From contig JAJEKV010000135.1 of assembly GCA_021234155.1 (NCBI GenBank), positions 1,135,562 through 1,199,561 on the forward strand: a DNA stretch of 64,000 nt. The letters run 5' to 3'. Positions 34,681 to 46,397 of the stretch are shown here, in pieces (within the stretch, counting starts at the first letter, position 1; the number at the start of each line of letters is the position of its first letter). Position numbers and translations under genes: made by a program. Below the pieces are notes generated by a model. It ran no database searches, was not told the origin of the DNA, and saw only the letters and a program-made list of their open reading frames with translations. The DNA comes from Isoetes taiwanensis. Taxonomy: Eukaryota > Streptophyta > Lycopodiopsida > Isoetales > Isoetaceae.

Positions 34681-34948
34681 AGATATGATGTTCTCCTACA
34701 TTCTGTTATACCTTTCTTTTTGTTTCTTTTAGAACTGTCTCAAATTGGTTAACTGTCTTAATATTCAATGATTGGTACTTCATTCTAGGCATGTAGATAT
34801 CGTAGCGTATATCATTAAATGCCGGGCCTTTGTCAATTTGCCTCATTTAAACATCCCTCTACCCGTAACTCAATCGTGAAGGAAATGGCACAAAGCGCCC
34901 AAGATCTTCTTTGAGCCCTCCGACCTCCTCCTCTTCGTCTTCTTCTTC

Positions 34949-35023
34949 GGAAGAATACTCCAGAGAGGAGTATTCTTCCCCCCTTGATACTTCTGAACTC
35001 GGAGGAAAATTATTACTCCGAGT
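34949..35023. repeat. Two adjacent perfect hairpins
   Basis: Hairpin 1: GGAAGAATACTCC, a 5-base loop AGAGA, GGAGTATTCTTCC (34949-34979, 13-bp perfect stem). Hairpin 2: ACTCGGAG, an 11-base loop, CTCCGAGT (34997-35023, 8-bp perfect stem). They lie in the non-coding middle of the Harbinger element between its two genes. Confidence 0.8.
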
Positions 35024-35999
35024 ACTCATCTTTGGCTAAAACTGTGAGAAGAAGTTCTGAGGAGTCTTCATCCTCAAGTTTGTCGGCCCCCTCGCCCTCC
35101 TCCTTCCCCTACTGCATCCTCCCCCGCCCTCAAGCATTCAAGACTCGCTCCAACCATCGGCCGGGTTGAAGAAGTTGAAGTTCTTTCACACAAAGCAATC
35201 CATCGCTTCTCATTACAAATGGGTCGCGGATGAATTTTCTAGATATGGGAGTCATCATCGAAGCTGAGGTCTTGTCTTGGGTAGAAGCAACTCCTTTGAC
35301 ACAAAAAGCCCATGTGGAGTGCGTGTATATCCAGCATGCAGGGAAATGGGCATTGCATGAAGTGAAGATCGCCACCGAAAGTAATCGCGGAGCTCGCGGC
35401 ATGAAGAAAAGAAGATCACCTTGCCTTTTTTTTTTTTTTTTTTTTTGGGTCTTGTTTTTATTTATGTAATGTTCTTTTGTAAAGCAAAAAAATTTGCTAT
35501 GAAAAGCCCCCTGGCAACCCCTTCAGCTTATATCCGAGAAAAAATATTTTTTTTAATGATGTAACAAATTCTCGAGGAATACAAGGAATACAAAATCTTT
35601 TTATTTTTCTCAATAATTGCCACATTGTCTCCTCGGGTCAGAAGCTATGGATTGTTGTTTACTTGACATGTTCTCTATCTTTTGTCTTTCTGATTGTGTC
35701 TGTTACTGCAGATCATAGAGTGTTGAGGACTACGTATCAAGTTTTAGTTGTTCTTTTTAGGATCTAAAAGACAGGCCCATAAATGTGGCCAATTTCATTT
35801 GTATGCACGTAAACTCGCTTGTACCGGGCAGCTGACATTTTGAATAAAATCTCTATTTCAACTTCAGTTATTCTAGCAGAATGGTGTTGTTTGTATTTAA
35901 GACTTATTACAGGTCCAGATAAGATGAAATCAATAATATTCGAGAACTTGAAAAAATGAATAAATTATGGAAAAAATTTGCTGACAGAATCATCAAATC
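35024..35999. other. Internal non-coding part of the Harbinger element
   Basis: Contains a poly(T) run (about 35426-35446). A plus reading at 35230-35469 (MNFLDMGVIIEAEVLSWVEA) is not recognised and may be chance. No other feature. Confidence 0.4.
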
Positions 36000-37284
36000 T
36001 TACAGCAGCACATGGCCATCCAAATTCTCAAACAAAACATGCCTCATCTGATCTCCTTGTTTCTTTAGACTTCTGTTCATAGCTTCAGTCTCATAGTAAT
36101 AAACTGGATCAGGCTCTTCTTCGATTGGCAACATATCCCATCCCATGTCTTCCATAATACAGGAGTTCCAAAGCACACAAGCAGCATGTATAATCTTGGA
36201 GGCCTTGCCAACATGCACAGGCAGATGTTTGAGAATTCTGAATTTCTCTTTGACAATCCCGAACCCATTTTCCACACAAACTCTACCCCTGGAAATCCTT
36301 TTATTAAACTTGCCATAAGGTCCATGCATAGGCAGAATCACCGAGCAAAAGTGGAGGAATGTTAACCTGGATTTGGTCTTCAGTGGGTTGACCTTTCTTC
36401 AATTTTCTGCCACTCAAAGTTACAACTAGTTCCTTTAAGATTAGTTTGGATGCAATTTTGTTGTATATGGAACTCTTCTTGAACTGATTTGAGCCATGGA
36501 CTGATCCAGTTCTTGTAACACAGACATTTATAAACAACCTGCTGTGCGTGACAATACCTTGCAGAAGACATTAGTGCCTTTTGTGTCGACTGTAATAGTC
36601 ATCACCTTTGTCGCTCTTCTTGGGTTTCCTCCATAAAAATATATGGGACCCGTCAACAGCACCATACACATTTGACAATCCTGTTGCATCATGAAATTCT
36701 TTTATACATTGAGTTAGTCTTGCTCCAGAAGGCATGGCTACAAACCTTTTGTAAAGCATTGTCTTCGAGGCCAACACTAGTGTAATTTTTTTAGTATATT
36801 TCTGCACTGTAACTTTGCCAACATAGAATCTCTGACCCACATGCAAAGGCATGTCACCATGTGCCAGAAAGTAAAGCACCATGGCAACATCCTTCCTGGG
36901 ATCAACAGGGACCTTAATCCCTGGCCTAATCAAATAGGGGACAACAAGCCCGACTAGTCTCTCAAAGCTGGCCCTCTTCATTCTGTAAAATTGATGCCAC
37001 ATATCGTCTTCAAAAGAAGGTAGACAATTCCATGCGTGGTTATCTATATTATCCCACTGTGTTCTTTGTCTTGGAGCAATCCAGAATCTTCTAGGTGCCC
37101 TTCTAACCCGGCATGAACCAGGTAACATCAAGGATGAGGCAACACAGAAGAACAGACTGTTATTTTCTTGCAAGCCATCTTTGTCGAACAGATTCATTGG
37201 GTCTTCAAGCTCGTTTAGCTCAAGAAGTCGCAAATGTAACCTTTGGAATGCGAACTGATTGTAAGAGCACGAAAAACATGGCAA
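36000..37284 (-). pseudogene. PIF/Harbinger DDE transposase (DDE_Tnp_4 type), frameshifted
   Basis: The minus strand reads DNIDNHAWNCLPSFEDDMW, FYRMKRASFERLVGLVVPYL and KDVAMVLYFLAHGDMPLHVG, then KEFHDATGLSNVYGAVDGSH (about 36690-36640), whose AVDGSH holds the first catalytic Asp. After a shift near 36550 comes VCVTRTGSVHGSNQFKKSSI and PLLLGDSAYAW with the second Asp (about 36340). After another shift come GKFNKRISRGRVCVENGFGI and VKEKFRILKHLPVH (about 36315-36215), with Glu of VENGFG as the third catalytic residue. All three DDE residues survive in sequence but in three frames. Family members run about 400 residues. Confidence 0.85.
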
Positions 37285-37486
37285 TCATTCCGAGAATCAT
37301 CGGATCCATGATAGAACGGCCGCAAATGGAACCCTATGCAAAGAACACAAAGAAACTAAATATCCCACAAAGCTTACCTACCAGCAGGAAATGGGGAAGA
37401 AATATCCCACATTTTGGAGGCCGATTCAAAATTGGAGGGGAATTATCTCACAAAAACTTGCCCTACCTAATGATTCGATGGAGTAG

Positions 37487-40400
37487 TTTTTTTTTTTTTT
37501 TTTTTGAAGAACTGTGTCATCAATATATTAAAAGAATGGTAATGTTACAAAGCAAGTGAGGAGGAAGGAGAACTGCCCCAAAGAGACAAATGATACCTCG
37601 ACACTCCACAACAAACTCACGTAAAAGTGCAACTCTACTACCTGCATAAACCCACCATCACCATCTACAACACCCAAGAAGTCCCGCCAAATGGCAAAAC
37701 GCTCTACTAATCCCTGAACACCGTAAAGCTTTGAAATAGCTTGTACTTGAGTCGAGGAATCAGAGAGGTCGGTGTCGCCAATCCCCCGAGATCCACAACC
37801 GCCCGCCTAAATCAGCCACACCAACCAAGCCACGCGACAGATGTAAGGTTTGTTGCCGCAAGAGCGCCAAGCACCAGATACACATGAAGCAAAAGAATCG
37901 GCCGGGCTAGTCAATCTCACCGAAACAGAGCCCTAACCCAATCCTGCAAAACCGCAAGTGAAGGCATAAAACCGCATAATGCTCCATACGCCTCCATGAT
38001 GAAGGCCACAACAAGGGGTGAGAGGGCTCACACCCAAAATAAACCGACTCACAAGGGCATTCACCCCGACATACGGGGATTGCACCACCGCCACGTAGCA
38101 CCCTAACCTTCGGATGGGGGAAGTGAGCTCCATGTCCATCGCCCAAACCGAAGCGCCATCGAGAACCCGGAAGCCGCAGAGACCACTTGCCTGAAGGGGA
38201 AGCGGTGTCATGAATAGCCAAAGACCGCGAACAAGACCGCACAAAACAAGAAGACACAACATCCTGGATGAACCTTCCAAACCCGCACCACCACATCATC
38301 CCCGAGGGACTATAGGTACGTAGCGAATACTCCCCGCCACTTGTTCCTACAGATACCCCTGGCCACCGCAAAAAGCGAAGCTCGAAAGAACTCCCATGAA
38401 GCTAGCTGACCATCCCAATACCAATCCTCCAAGGTGAGCAGCAGCTCGCTTCCAACGGGCCTCAAGGCCCGAAAGCATGCATGGTGGCGCCCAAGGGCAA
38501 GTGCAGGGGTAGAGGAACCCACAAGTAAGGAGAAGGGTGGTGATAAACCGAGGCATAATCTAGCGGAAGAGCACACGCACATGATCCCAAGCCCCAACAC
38601 CCCCGTGAGAAAAGGGGATGCATGTGGGGAAGGCCGAGACCATACAACAAAGCTGCCTGTGGCAACTCCACATGCACAGATGATGGCTTTCCAAACGCCA
38701 CACAATGGCGAAGAGACTGCAACAATAGAGCCCACTAAGAGAAGATGCTCTATCCTGCAGAATGCTCCAAACAAACTTGGAGACCAACACCTTACTATGC
38801 AGTCCCAAATCCAGAATGGCCAAGCCCCCATCCTCCCGAGGGCAGAGACACTTCCACCAAGCCACTTTAACAACCGCCCCTTCATCATCCCCGCCCCACA
38901 CAAAATTTCAAACAAACTTATCCAAAGCCTGTATCTTACCCTCGGGAGCTAACATCGCAGATGTCAGATACACATGAGTGCTACAAAGTAATCGACTTGG
39001 CAATAGTGATCCCACCGCCATGGACAACTTGCTACCCTTCCACCAATTGAGATGTTTTCGCAACCCATGCAAAATCTCATCTCACACCCCTCCCCATGGA
39101 AACATCCCTCCAAAGGGAATACCCAACAGCCTTAGTACACACATTACCCGGAAGCACCTTCCAAGGGAATAGATCCAAACAAGGGGAGGCGGAGTCACCG
39201 GGCCCATAATGCGAGCGCTTTACCCTAATTCAAGAATGCCCGAGGCCAAGGAGAAATATCCAAAGAAACCCTTCACATTCCTTAAATTTCTCTCTTCGCC
39301 ACCAAGAAGAGGAAAAGTGTCATCATCCAGAACCGATTAATAATCTACTGGCTACCATCCCGTGATCCGAAGCCCATCCACCACCCCCCTCCACTGCAGC
39401 CAAAAACAACCGAGACAAAGGCTCTCCGCCACAATCAGAACAAAAATGGCGCCAAAGGGCACCCCCGACGCACCCTCGCCTTAAGGAGAAAAAGGCGGAG
39501 GGTTCACCGCACACCACCGTGAGTCGCGGCCGACCTATGCAGCTTCATGACTGTCTCAGTAAAGCGTGGACCACAACCCAACGCTAACATCATGGCGACA
39601 CTCCCAATGGACACTATCGTAAGCTTTGGCAAAGTCAAGCTTAAGATAGGCAATGCCTTGACCTCGTTTCTCCGCCCAATAAAGGCCCTCATAAGTCAAG
39701 CGGCAACATTAGTCAAAATGTTCCTCCCGTGGACAAACCTGTGATCGCGACCTTACTAATGGAAGAAGTCAACACCGGCTTCAACTTCTTCCGCCAGGCT
39801 TTCGCAATAATCTTATACACAGAGGACAACAAGGAGATAGGCCTCCAATCATTAATGGTAGAAGGTCGCTTAACCTTAGGGAATCAAGGAAATGCATGCA
39901 AGATTCAAGATCCTATCCATTTGAGAAGACGCAAGAACTCAAGATACACTGCACATGCACTCACCAGCCCACTCCCAATAAGTCCGAAGAACTCCAGAGG
40001 GATGCCATCCAGCCCAGACATTTATCCTTGGGCATGCACATACATGCCTCCGCTTAAATCCCTCTCTCGAGAGCTCCCGCTCCAAGCTCTCACGCTTTGG
40101 AGGTAATAGAATAGACTTAATGACCCCTAAAACAAGCTCCCGTGATCTCCCGCCATAGGGAAGAGTGTGTCAGGCTTAAAACCCGAGAAATGAGCATGCA
40201 CATACCGCAAATCAATGGGATCCTCCAAAGTCCGGGCCATCGTGCAAAGCAAGGGACGCTTATAGATGCCGTGATATCGCCACGCTTAGTCGCCTCAAGA
40301 ACACCGGGACGAACTTGTGTCCCTCTCCTTCAACTGTAAGGGCCGCCTTCACACGCCTCCCCTACACTTTAACCCTCGCCAGAAAGCAACAATATACCGC

Positions 40401-40803
40401 AAAGATCGCAGATTCTCCCTAATGCCATCGGTTGCTACCAATCTTCTCCAACCCCCGAGCAGAGACCATGCAACTCCCGCCGCCTCCCGCCGACACACGC
40501 CTACCAAAGACCTTGGCAAAACGCTTCACCCCTCGCCAACGCTAGCCACCATACTAGACATACCCTTTGAGATGAAAAGGTACCAAGCCACAACCCCGCA
40601 CCGGGTCGAGAAATCCGTGACGCCAGGAAGCCGTGTTCAAAGGGAACACCGCCCTAGAGGCCCAAGAGGTAACCGCGACCCTCGACTGACAAAACCCGAG
40701 GGTAATGATCAGAAATGGAGGTAGCTCTATTGTTCAAACTAACACCGCCCTAGAGGGCCGAGAGGCAACCGCGACCGACTAGACAAAACCCCGAGGGTAA
40801 TGA
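37487..40803 (-). mobile_element. L1-type LINE inserted in the Harbinger element, 14-bp target duplication
   Basis: The element lies between exact copies of TCGATGGAGTAGTT (37475-37488 and 40804-40817). Its 3' end (left) is a T run of about 19 (A-tail on the minus strand) preceded by TTGATGACACAGTTCTTC. In minus sense, reverse transcriptase YLKLDFAKAYDSVHWE lies at about 39655-39610 and the terminal zf-RVT-like region FVWGGDDEGAVVKVAWWKC with REDGGLAILDLGLHSKVLV at about 38905-38790. Many shifts make it inactive. It is about 3.3 kb and lacks an evident endonuclease, so it is 5'-truncated or deleted. GC content is well above the flanks. Confidence 0.88.
40648..40803. repeat. Tandem pair of about 63 bp at the 5' edge of the L1
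   Basis: CACCGCCCTAGAGG.CC.AGA followed by GGTAACCGCGACC, GACAAAAC and CCGAGGGTAATGATC occurs at 40648-40710 and again at 40741-40803. The second copy ends exactly at the target-site duplication. Confidence 0.75.
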
Positions 40804-40967
40804 TCGATGGAGTAGTTCTCCTGGGAAACCAAATTTTGAGGCCTAACGGACAAGTAGTAGACCTCGAGACAGCCTTTCTCTCCTCTCCCTCCCGTAAAAA
40901 ATAACGCATAATTCCGAGAGGAGTCGATAGGACGAGAGATGGGTATTTTGGCAAGCATGTGGCCAAC

Positions 40968-41400
<433 letters not shown>

Positions 41401-41683
41401 AGAGTCGCCACCTGTCTTGTTCATCCACTTTAAATGAACATGTTACCTATCCTATTCATCTACTTTAAATGACATGCTCATTATATTTGTATACAAATAT
41501 CTACATTAAAGTATTTTATTTGTGATGCCACTAAATGAAAAAGCACCCAAACATGCAAAGATGGCTTTCTAGACACAAAAGGTGTGGCTGGCCAATGGAA
41601 TGAAGGAGCTTCATAAGACACATCCATATTTGACAACCATTATAAGAATCAAAGCAGCATCATTAGAATTCAACAATTGCAAA

Positions 41684-41950
41684 ATGGGTTCGAAGGGATT
41701 TCTATTAATACTGTTTGCACTGTTCACACTACTTGTGAATTCTAAAGGCTTAGTAAGCCATTCTTGTGGTGCATCTGAGATGATTAATGTCATCGCTCCT
41801 TGTATGGGAAATTCTAACGATGCCTGTTGTTATCCTCTTTTATCCTTAGGTTCAAAATGTGTATGCGACAATTTATTTCAAGAAGGATCTCCAGGCCAAC
41901 ACATTGCCCGCTATCTTTATGATATATGCAACATCAATCTTGATTGTTAA
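41684..41950 (+). CDS. Small secreted 8-cysteine protein (nsLTP-like)
   Basis: An 88-codon intact reading with signal peptide MGSKGFLLILFALFTLLVNS and a mature part containing C-X11-C-X7-CC-X9-C-X1-C-X20-C-X5-C, the 8-cysteine layout of plant lipid-transfer-type proteins with short loops. It is paralogous to the gene at 23827-23561 and the same length: CCYPLLSLGSKCVCD against CCYPFLFLGSRCVCD, and YLYDICNINLDC against YLYDICNIVLEC. The loop before the seventh Cys is three residues longer. The start is the ATG at 41684 because upstream homology between the leaders (TATAAGAATCAAAG, GAATTC.ACAATTG.AAA) ends at it, although an in-frame upstream ATG exists. No intron. Likely apoplastic; lipid binding is inferred only. 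Confidence 0.82.
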   Translation: MGSKGFLLILFALFTLLVNSKGLVSHSCGASEMINVIAPCMGNSNDACCYPLLSLGSKCVCDNLFQEGSPGQHIARYLYDICNINLDC

Positions 41951-43000
41951 ATACATTACTAGTATGTATGCTTGAGAAGAAGAGATTATTATAAGATATA
42001 TATGAGAACTTATCTCATCTTACTATTATTTATGCAAATATTTTATAGTATGGTATGATCTTCTTTACTTATAGAGCACTGAAGATATACAATTCCTATG
42101 TCACTACAATTCCTTAGAATGAGATATATTACATTTGATTTAGTTAGTACTTTGTATTTTATGTCGTTTTCAATCTTTTTGGTTTGGCTTTTTGCAAAGT
42201 TCCACACTACTATATGTACTTTTTCTCAAACCTTATATGAATTTAAATGTTGAAAATGGAGAATAGGTATGCTAAAGCCAAAACATGGCATCTCTATATT
42301 AAAGTCAATTTCTCAATGTCTAGCTTTTCCAAAAGTTCATTTTGATTAATGCGAAGGGTCTAAGTTTTGTGTTTTATGTTCTAACATACTTATCAAAGAA
42401 TCATTTTCATGTGGAATGAGGAATCGTATGCTATACATTCATACTATGCTTCCACAATTGGAATAACTTTGCAACAATCTTTCATTTAAGAATAACTAAT
42501 GCCATTTTGTAAAAGCCAACTTCCAATAGAACTCTTGTATTTCCTTGCAAATCATTAGTTATGAATGGATAAAAGATGCCCAACTATTTGGTATAAGATG
42601 TAGAAAGCAGGCATCGAAAAACTAGGAGTTAGTCTCGTAAGTTTCCGGTCACAATCCTTATTTTTCGGTTCGAATTTTTATTTGCCGGCAAATAAATTGT
42701 GGGGTTTTCTTCAAAATTCGGCAAATAATCTTGTGTTTATATTCAAAATCCTGACACTTACCGACAAGTTATCTGGTTAGAGCTACTCAAGATTTCGAAG
42801 CCTGGTAGAAAGATGCCCAAATGTTGGTGAGGAATGTGGATAGAGCAATTTCTATCTGACAATGCAAAACATGCTTAGAATATTCTCCTATCAAGGGCAA
42901 ACCCAAATATTCCCAAGCATATTCCCCTTATCTGCCCAGTGAACAAATATATGTTAGCAAGTCCACTGCAGCCGCTAACTAAAAATGACACTCTTGAGAT
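41951..43000. other. Intergenic between the 8-cysteine gene and SEP1
   Basis: AT-rich, no supportable coding or repeat feature except a short CCGG-flanked TTTGCCGGCAAATAA palindromic stretch near 42680. Confidence 0.5.
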
Positions 43001-43043
43001 GCCACGTCGCCGGATGCGGGTTCTCTTCTTATTGTATATATAC
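43001..43043 (+). promoter_or_regulatory. Core promoter of the SEP1-like gene
   Basis: TATATATA at 43035-43042 lies 35-42 bp before the ATG, close for a TATA box unless the leader is very short. GCCACGTCGCC at 43001-43011 carries an ACGT core of the G-box/ABRE class often found in light- and stress-responsive plant promoters. The regulatory role is inferred. Confidence 0.42.
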
Positions 43044-43076
43044 AGTAAGGTTTCACATCTTATCCTGATAGTCGGA

Positions 43077-44164
43077 ATGGGCGGGCAAGTATTGCTCCTC
43101 TCCTCCACCTCTGTTCCGGCCGTCCAATCCTTCTCCGGTAGGTTTATGATCTAAGTCTGTTTAGTTTCAGATTTTCGTTTTTTGGTTTTGTAATGTCTGA
43201 GTATGAGAATCATCTTTGTCTTGCATCTAAATCCCCCCTCTCTTAGCTCAAGCTTGAATTTCTTATATTTATTTGCTCCAGTTTTGCAGGATCATTGCAG
43301 CATAATGTCAGGTTTTTTCAATCAACCACTCTCCATGGCTCGTTCTCTGGATTAGGGCAACCTTCTTGCTCTTTCAGGAATTCCTGCGAGTTATTTGCTG
43401 GTTCTTCTTGTACGTTATATTTCTGTTTTGTTTTTGCAACTTATGAACAATCTCAACTCAAGTGTTGAATGGATAAGGATTTTCAAGAGTAACTTATTTC
43501 TTTCATATTTATATGTGCCCTGCAGTGTTAAGAGAGGCTTTGTGCACTAAAAGCCAGTGGCAGAAGGGACCTACAAGCTTGATCCGTTGTGAACAATCAA
43601 GTAATAGCAGTGTTGATATATGGTTAGGGCGCCTGGCAATGCTTGGATTTGTTTCAGCTCTAGCAATTGAAATAAGCACTGGAAAGGGCGTTCTAGAGGT
43701 AATTTTTTCCTCTAACTTTTAACATGTGGAAACAGTGGTCACCAAGTACCTCAGGATTTACTACATTCCTTAGTATTAGACCATAACTCCATTCCATGTT
43801 TTCAAGAAATTGTAGATTTTTACAAAAAGATCTTGCTGCAATTCACTAAAGCTTGACTTAGCCTTCAACTACATAATTGGACTTTTCATATAGGCTGCAT
43901 TTGATCTCCTGGAGGAAGAGATCTATAGAATGTACATCACTAGGAGATTGGTGCATTAGAAACTGAATCATTATATGCATTTAAGGTCATTGCTTTGATG
44001 CATTCAAATTTATCATGTCCATGAGGAGATAGATTAACACAAAGTTTGCAATGTTTCAGAATGTTGGTTTGTCTTCTCCCTTGCCTGCATTAGCATTGGG
44101 GTTAACAGGAATTGTAGGAGTTATTGCTGCAATTGGAATATTCCGCTCAGCTTCCCAAGATTGA
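43077..44164 (+). CDS. SEP1: Stress-enhanced protein 1-like, chloroplast LHC-superfamily two-helix protein
   Basis: Four exons, 43077-43137, 43290-43409, 43526-43698 and 44060-44164, join in phase to give 152 residues with all GT/AG borders. Residues 1-80 are Ser/Thr-rich and lack acidic residues up to about 63, as in a chloroplast transit peptide. Helix 1, about 91-110 (DIWLGRLAMLGFVSALAIEI), is the chlorophyll-binding-type helix (xLGRxAMxGF). STGKGVLENVGLSSPLPALA links to helix 2, about 128-146. This matches Arabidopsis SEP1 (DIWLGR.AM.GF...EISTGKG.LEN.G..SPLP), about 146 residues. SEPs are thylakoid proteins induced by high light and thought to aid photoprotection. In exon 2 the second acceptor (TTTTGCAG|GATCAT) is used; the first (CTCCAG) would lead to a stop. 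This is the best intact gene in the window. Confidence 0.93.
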
Positions 44165-44316
44165 TCATTATTATGTTGTTCTCCTGTAAAGTTTTGGTAT
44201 GATATGTAATATATTACCATTATAAAACTGCCTAAATTCTCTCGCGTTGATTAAAAATGAAAATTATTAAGTACCCCTATGAGAAAAAAAAATAAAACAA
44301 GGTGCTGCGCACGGAG
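44165..44316 (+). other. 3' flank of SEP1
   Basis: Probable 3' UTR, AT-rich. No clear AATAAA; AAAATAAAACAAG lies at 44287-44301. Confidence 0.35.
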
Positions 44317-44445
44317 GGTTGCCCTCCGTGACCCGAGAGTGAAATGGCTTAAATCACACTTCAAAGTATATACTGACATATATTTGGAATATGCCACAAA
44401 CCCACATGGATGAGGGTTTTCCCCTTAGGGGCAACCCAAAAAACT
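44317..44445. repeat. Hairpin repeat element HP, copy 2
   Basis: A perfect hairpin CACGGAGGG-TTG-CCCTCCGTG (44317-44337) precedes the family parts: GTATATACTGACATATAT arms (44366-44390), AATATGCCACAAACCCACAT, and the GC hairpin GGGTTTTCCCC ... GGGGCAACCC (44414-44437) followed by an A run. This is the most diverged of the four copies. It lies just downstream of SEP1. Confidence 0.72.
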
Positions 44446-44910
44446 GGACTCAAATATATCAGTGGAATGCTATTTCCATGCCCAATTCATAATTCATAAA
44501 GCAAGGCATTCAAATACGCTAATAACTCACAAATTGAATGTTGCAAATAGGAAAAAGAAACACAATCCATTTGTTCCATTCAAACCTTGAACATATCGAA
44601 AGACGAGAAGCAAGAATGATGATTTCGTTGGTGTTTTAGTTTTCTTTATCGGGGCTCAACACATGCACGCACTGTAGCCTAGTTCTCCAAGATTCAAGGA
44701 ATTCAATTTTTTATTGCTATTTTTGTTTTCTAAATTTGAAATTGCCTCCAAGATTTCCAACCACCTTGATTTTAGTACTAAATTGGGGGACAAAAGGGAC
44801 ATCAAAAATGAGACACCCCAGTGTGCAGACATTTGTTTGGTTTTTATTACTTTGTTTAAGGTCCATACTAGACTAATCTTGTATGCACTAGCTAGTTTAT
44901 CCCATCGCTT

Positions 44911-45690
44911 TCAAGGGCAGCCCAAAGTGGAGGACACGTATAGGATTTTACCACTCCCCACATCCAGGAGCTTCTTCACATTTAGGGTTGGTAATCTTTG
45001 GAGGCTCCCATTCTCCATCCTCCTCATCATCCCAATCTTCTGGCTTGGTTGCCTCTGGATCATCAACCTCATCATCAGTTCATCATGCAAACCCATCCTT
45101 CGTGCTTTTATCGTGATCCACATCTTCAATCTCCATAGGTGCATCTTCGTCCCAGCCATTCGGGCTTAGTTGTCGCAGGATCGTGGATCTTCGTGACGCC
45201 ATCCCAATCCTCGTGCTTCTTGTCATCCGGATCCTGAATGGTCTTTGAGGAATTCATCACCGGCTCAAATTCACTTGAAAGCAGATCTACCTTCTTTTCA
45301 ACTTTGCCATCAATAAGTATTTTGAAGGTGTTGTTGGGGTAGAGCACTAAAGATAAACATGAGAGAGCTTTATCCACAACAGGAAAGGAGGAAACTTGAG
45401 ATGATGTTCTATATATTTGTTGGAATTAGAAGCCTTGTGCCGAAAGATAAATGAACCTTGTTGGTGGCACCACACTTGTCGTCCAAACATTATATTATAG
45501 AATATGGTGACTCGTTATTAAAAGTGATCCTGGGGTCCAACTCCGCCGCTTGTGGAAGAAAAACTTCAAATATGCACCCCCACATTCTAAAGCTTTCAAG
45601 CCTCACACCGTATTGAAGAACTACAGCACCGCCCTTAGGATTTATTACGTAAGGAAGATCTATGGCTATTCCATATATTCTTTCGTGCTC
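44911..45690 (-). pseudogene. Calnexin fragment (lumenal domain and P-domain), frameshifted
   Basis: The minus strand reads in order GGAVVLQYGVRLE (45650-45610), NNESPYSIM, DDKCGATNKVH (about 45485), FIFRHKASNSNKYIEHHLK, LYPNNTFKILIDGK (45330), IQDPDDKKHEDWDG (45245), NGWDEDAPMEIEDVDH (45160), [15 protein letters not shown] with [11 protein letters not shown], and [10 protein letters not shown] (44935). These are the globular domain and the PDPxxKKPEDWD repeats of calnexin, the ER membrane chaperone that holds monoglucosylated glycoproteins. At least four shifts or stops interrupt it. No intron is evident across about 750 bp. N- and C-terminal parts, including the membrane anchor, are missing. 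The reading ends near GAGTG|GTAAAA, a possible old donor. Confidence 0.85.
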
Positions 45691-45772
45691 GCTTATGAGC
45701 GCACCATAGTCCCCGTGCCCCTCGCTTCTTTTCTCGCCTCCATTTTCCTAAAAACACAAGAAACTTCAAAGA

Positions 45773-46240
45773 TCATTCCCCGCGGTGCATAAAATCAACA
45801 TTTCCTTTCCATGTCCCGGGCAGCAGAGAGTAAAGGCGATATTGAAGCTTTTGCTCGCACCAAATCCCCGTGATCCAAAGACTGATCACCACATTTTCAC
45901 CATATTTAGACACACGTGCTAGACCCCGCATCATGAGTTCAACCTTAGAAAACTGTGGTCGCGGCATTGTATGCAACCGCTTGACGCCATCCGGGAACAT
46001 CATCACAAAGCCAGCCATCTTTTCGATGGTTGCAACCTCTTCCGGAGTAAGCTTGGCGGTGAATCCATGAAAAACACTATCATATAGACATGGATCAATC
46101 CCCTCTCTTCGTAATGCTGTTGTGACATGATCACCGGACCTCGAACTACGGCTAGAGTGGAGGCATACCAAAGGCTCATGGCTATCAAAATGAGAAGAGC
46201 AACAGGGCGAGAGGCATAGCCATAGCCGGGCCGAGTCCCC
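45773..46240 (-). pseudogene. Subtilase propeptide (I9) fragment 1
   Basis: The minus reading includes SGDHVTTALRREGIDPCLYD, then VFHGFTAKLTPEEVATIEKM, FVMMFPDGVKRLHT and SKYGENVVISLW. It is the inhibitor_I9 propeptide of plant subtilisin-like proteases up to the SKYGENVVIGVxDTG junction, where the catalytic domain should begin. The catalytic DTG is lost (ISLWITGIW) and nothing of the S8 domain follows. It resembles the fragments at 49.4 and 50.95 kb. Confidence 0.8.
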
Positions 46241-46311
46241 GAAGAGGGGTTCTAAGCAAAATGTGGCTGATCGCTAGTTTATCGGGCAATGCGGCTTTGA
46301 GTAGCCATCGG

Positions 46312-46397
46312 CATATCCTAAGCATATGCCGGCATATACTTGAATATGCTACAAACCCAGATAAACAAGGGTTTGCCCCCCTAGGGGCAACCCAAAA
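46312..46397. repeat. Hairpin repeat element HP, copy 3
   Basis: GCATATCCTAAGCATATGCC, GGCATATACTTGAATATGCT and AAACCCAGATAAACAA precede the hairpin GGGTTTGCCCC ... GGGGCAACCC (46369-46393), then AAAAAAA. Same order and orientation as copies 1 and 4. Confidence 0.85.

Larger units (their letters stand above)
33050..40966. mobile_element. PIF/Harbinger-type DNA transposon carrying a nested L1
   Basis: It has a plus-strand Myb/SANT-like ORF1 (33497-34680) and a minus-strand DDE transposase (36000-37284), the two-gene layout of PIF/Harbinger. A 13-bp inverted repeat, TTGGCCACATGCT, is found at 33050-33062 and, reversed, at 40954-40966. Both ends abut long GA arrays. Removing the L1 (37487-40803) leaves about 4.6 kb, a usual Harbinger size. 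The usual 3-bp TWA target duplication is not evident next to the 13-mer, so the exact termini are provisional. Confidence 0.6.
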
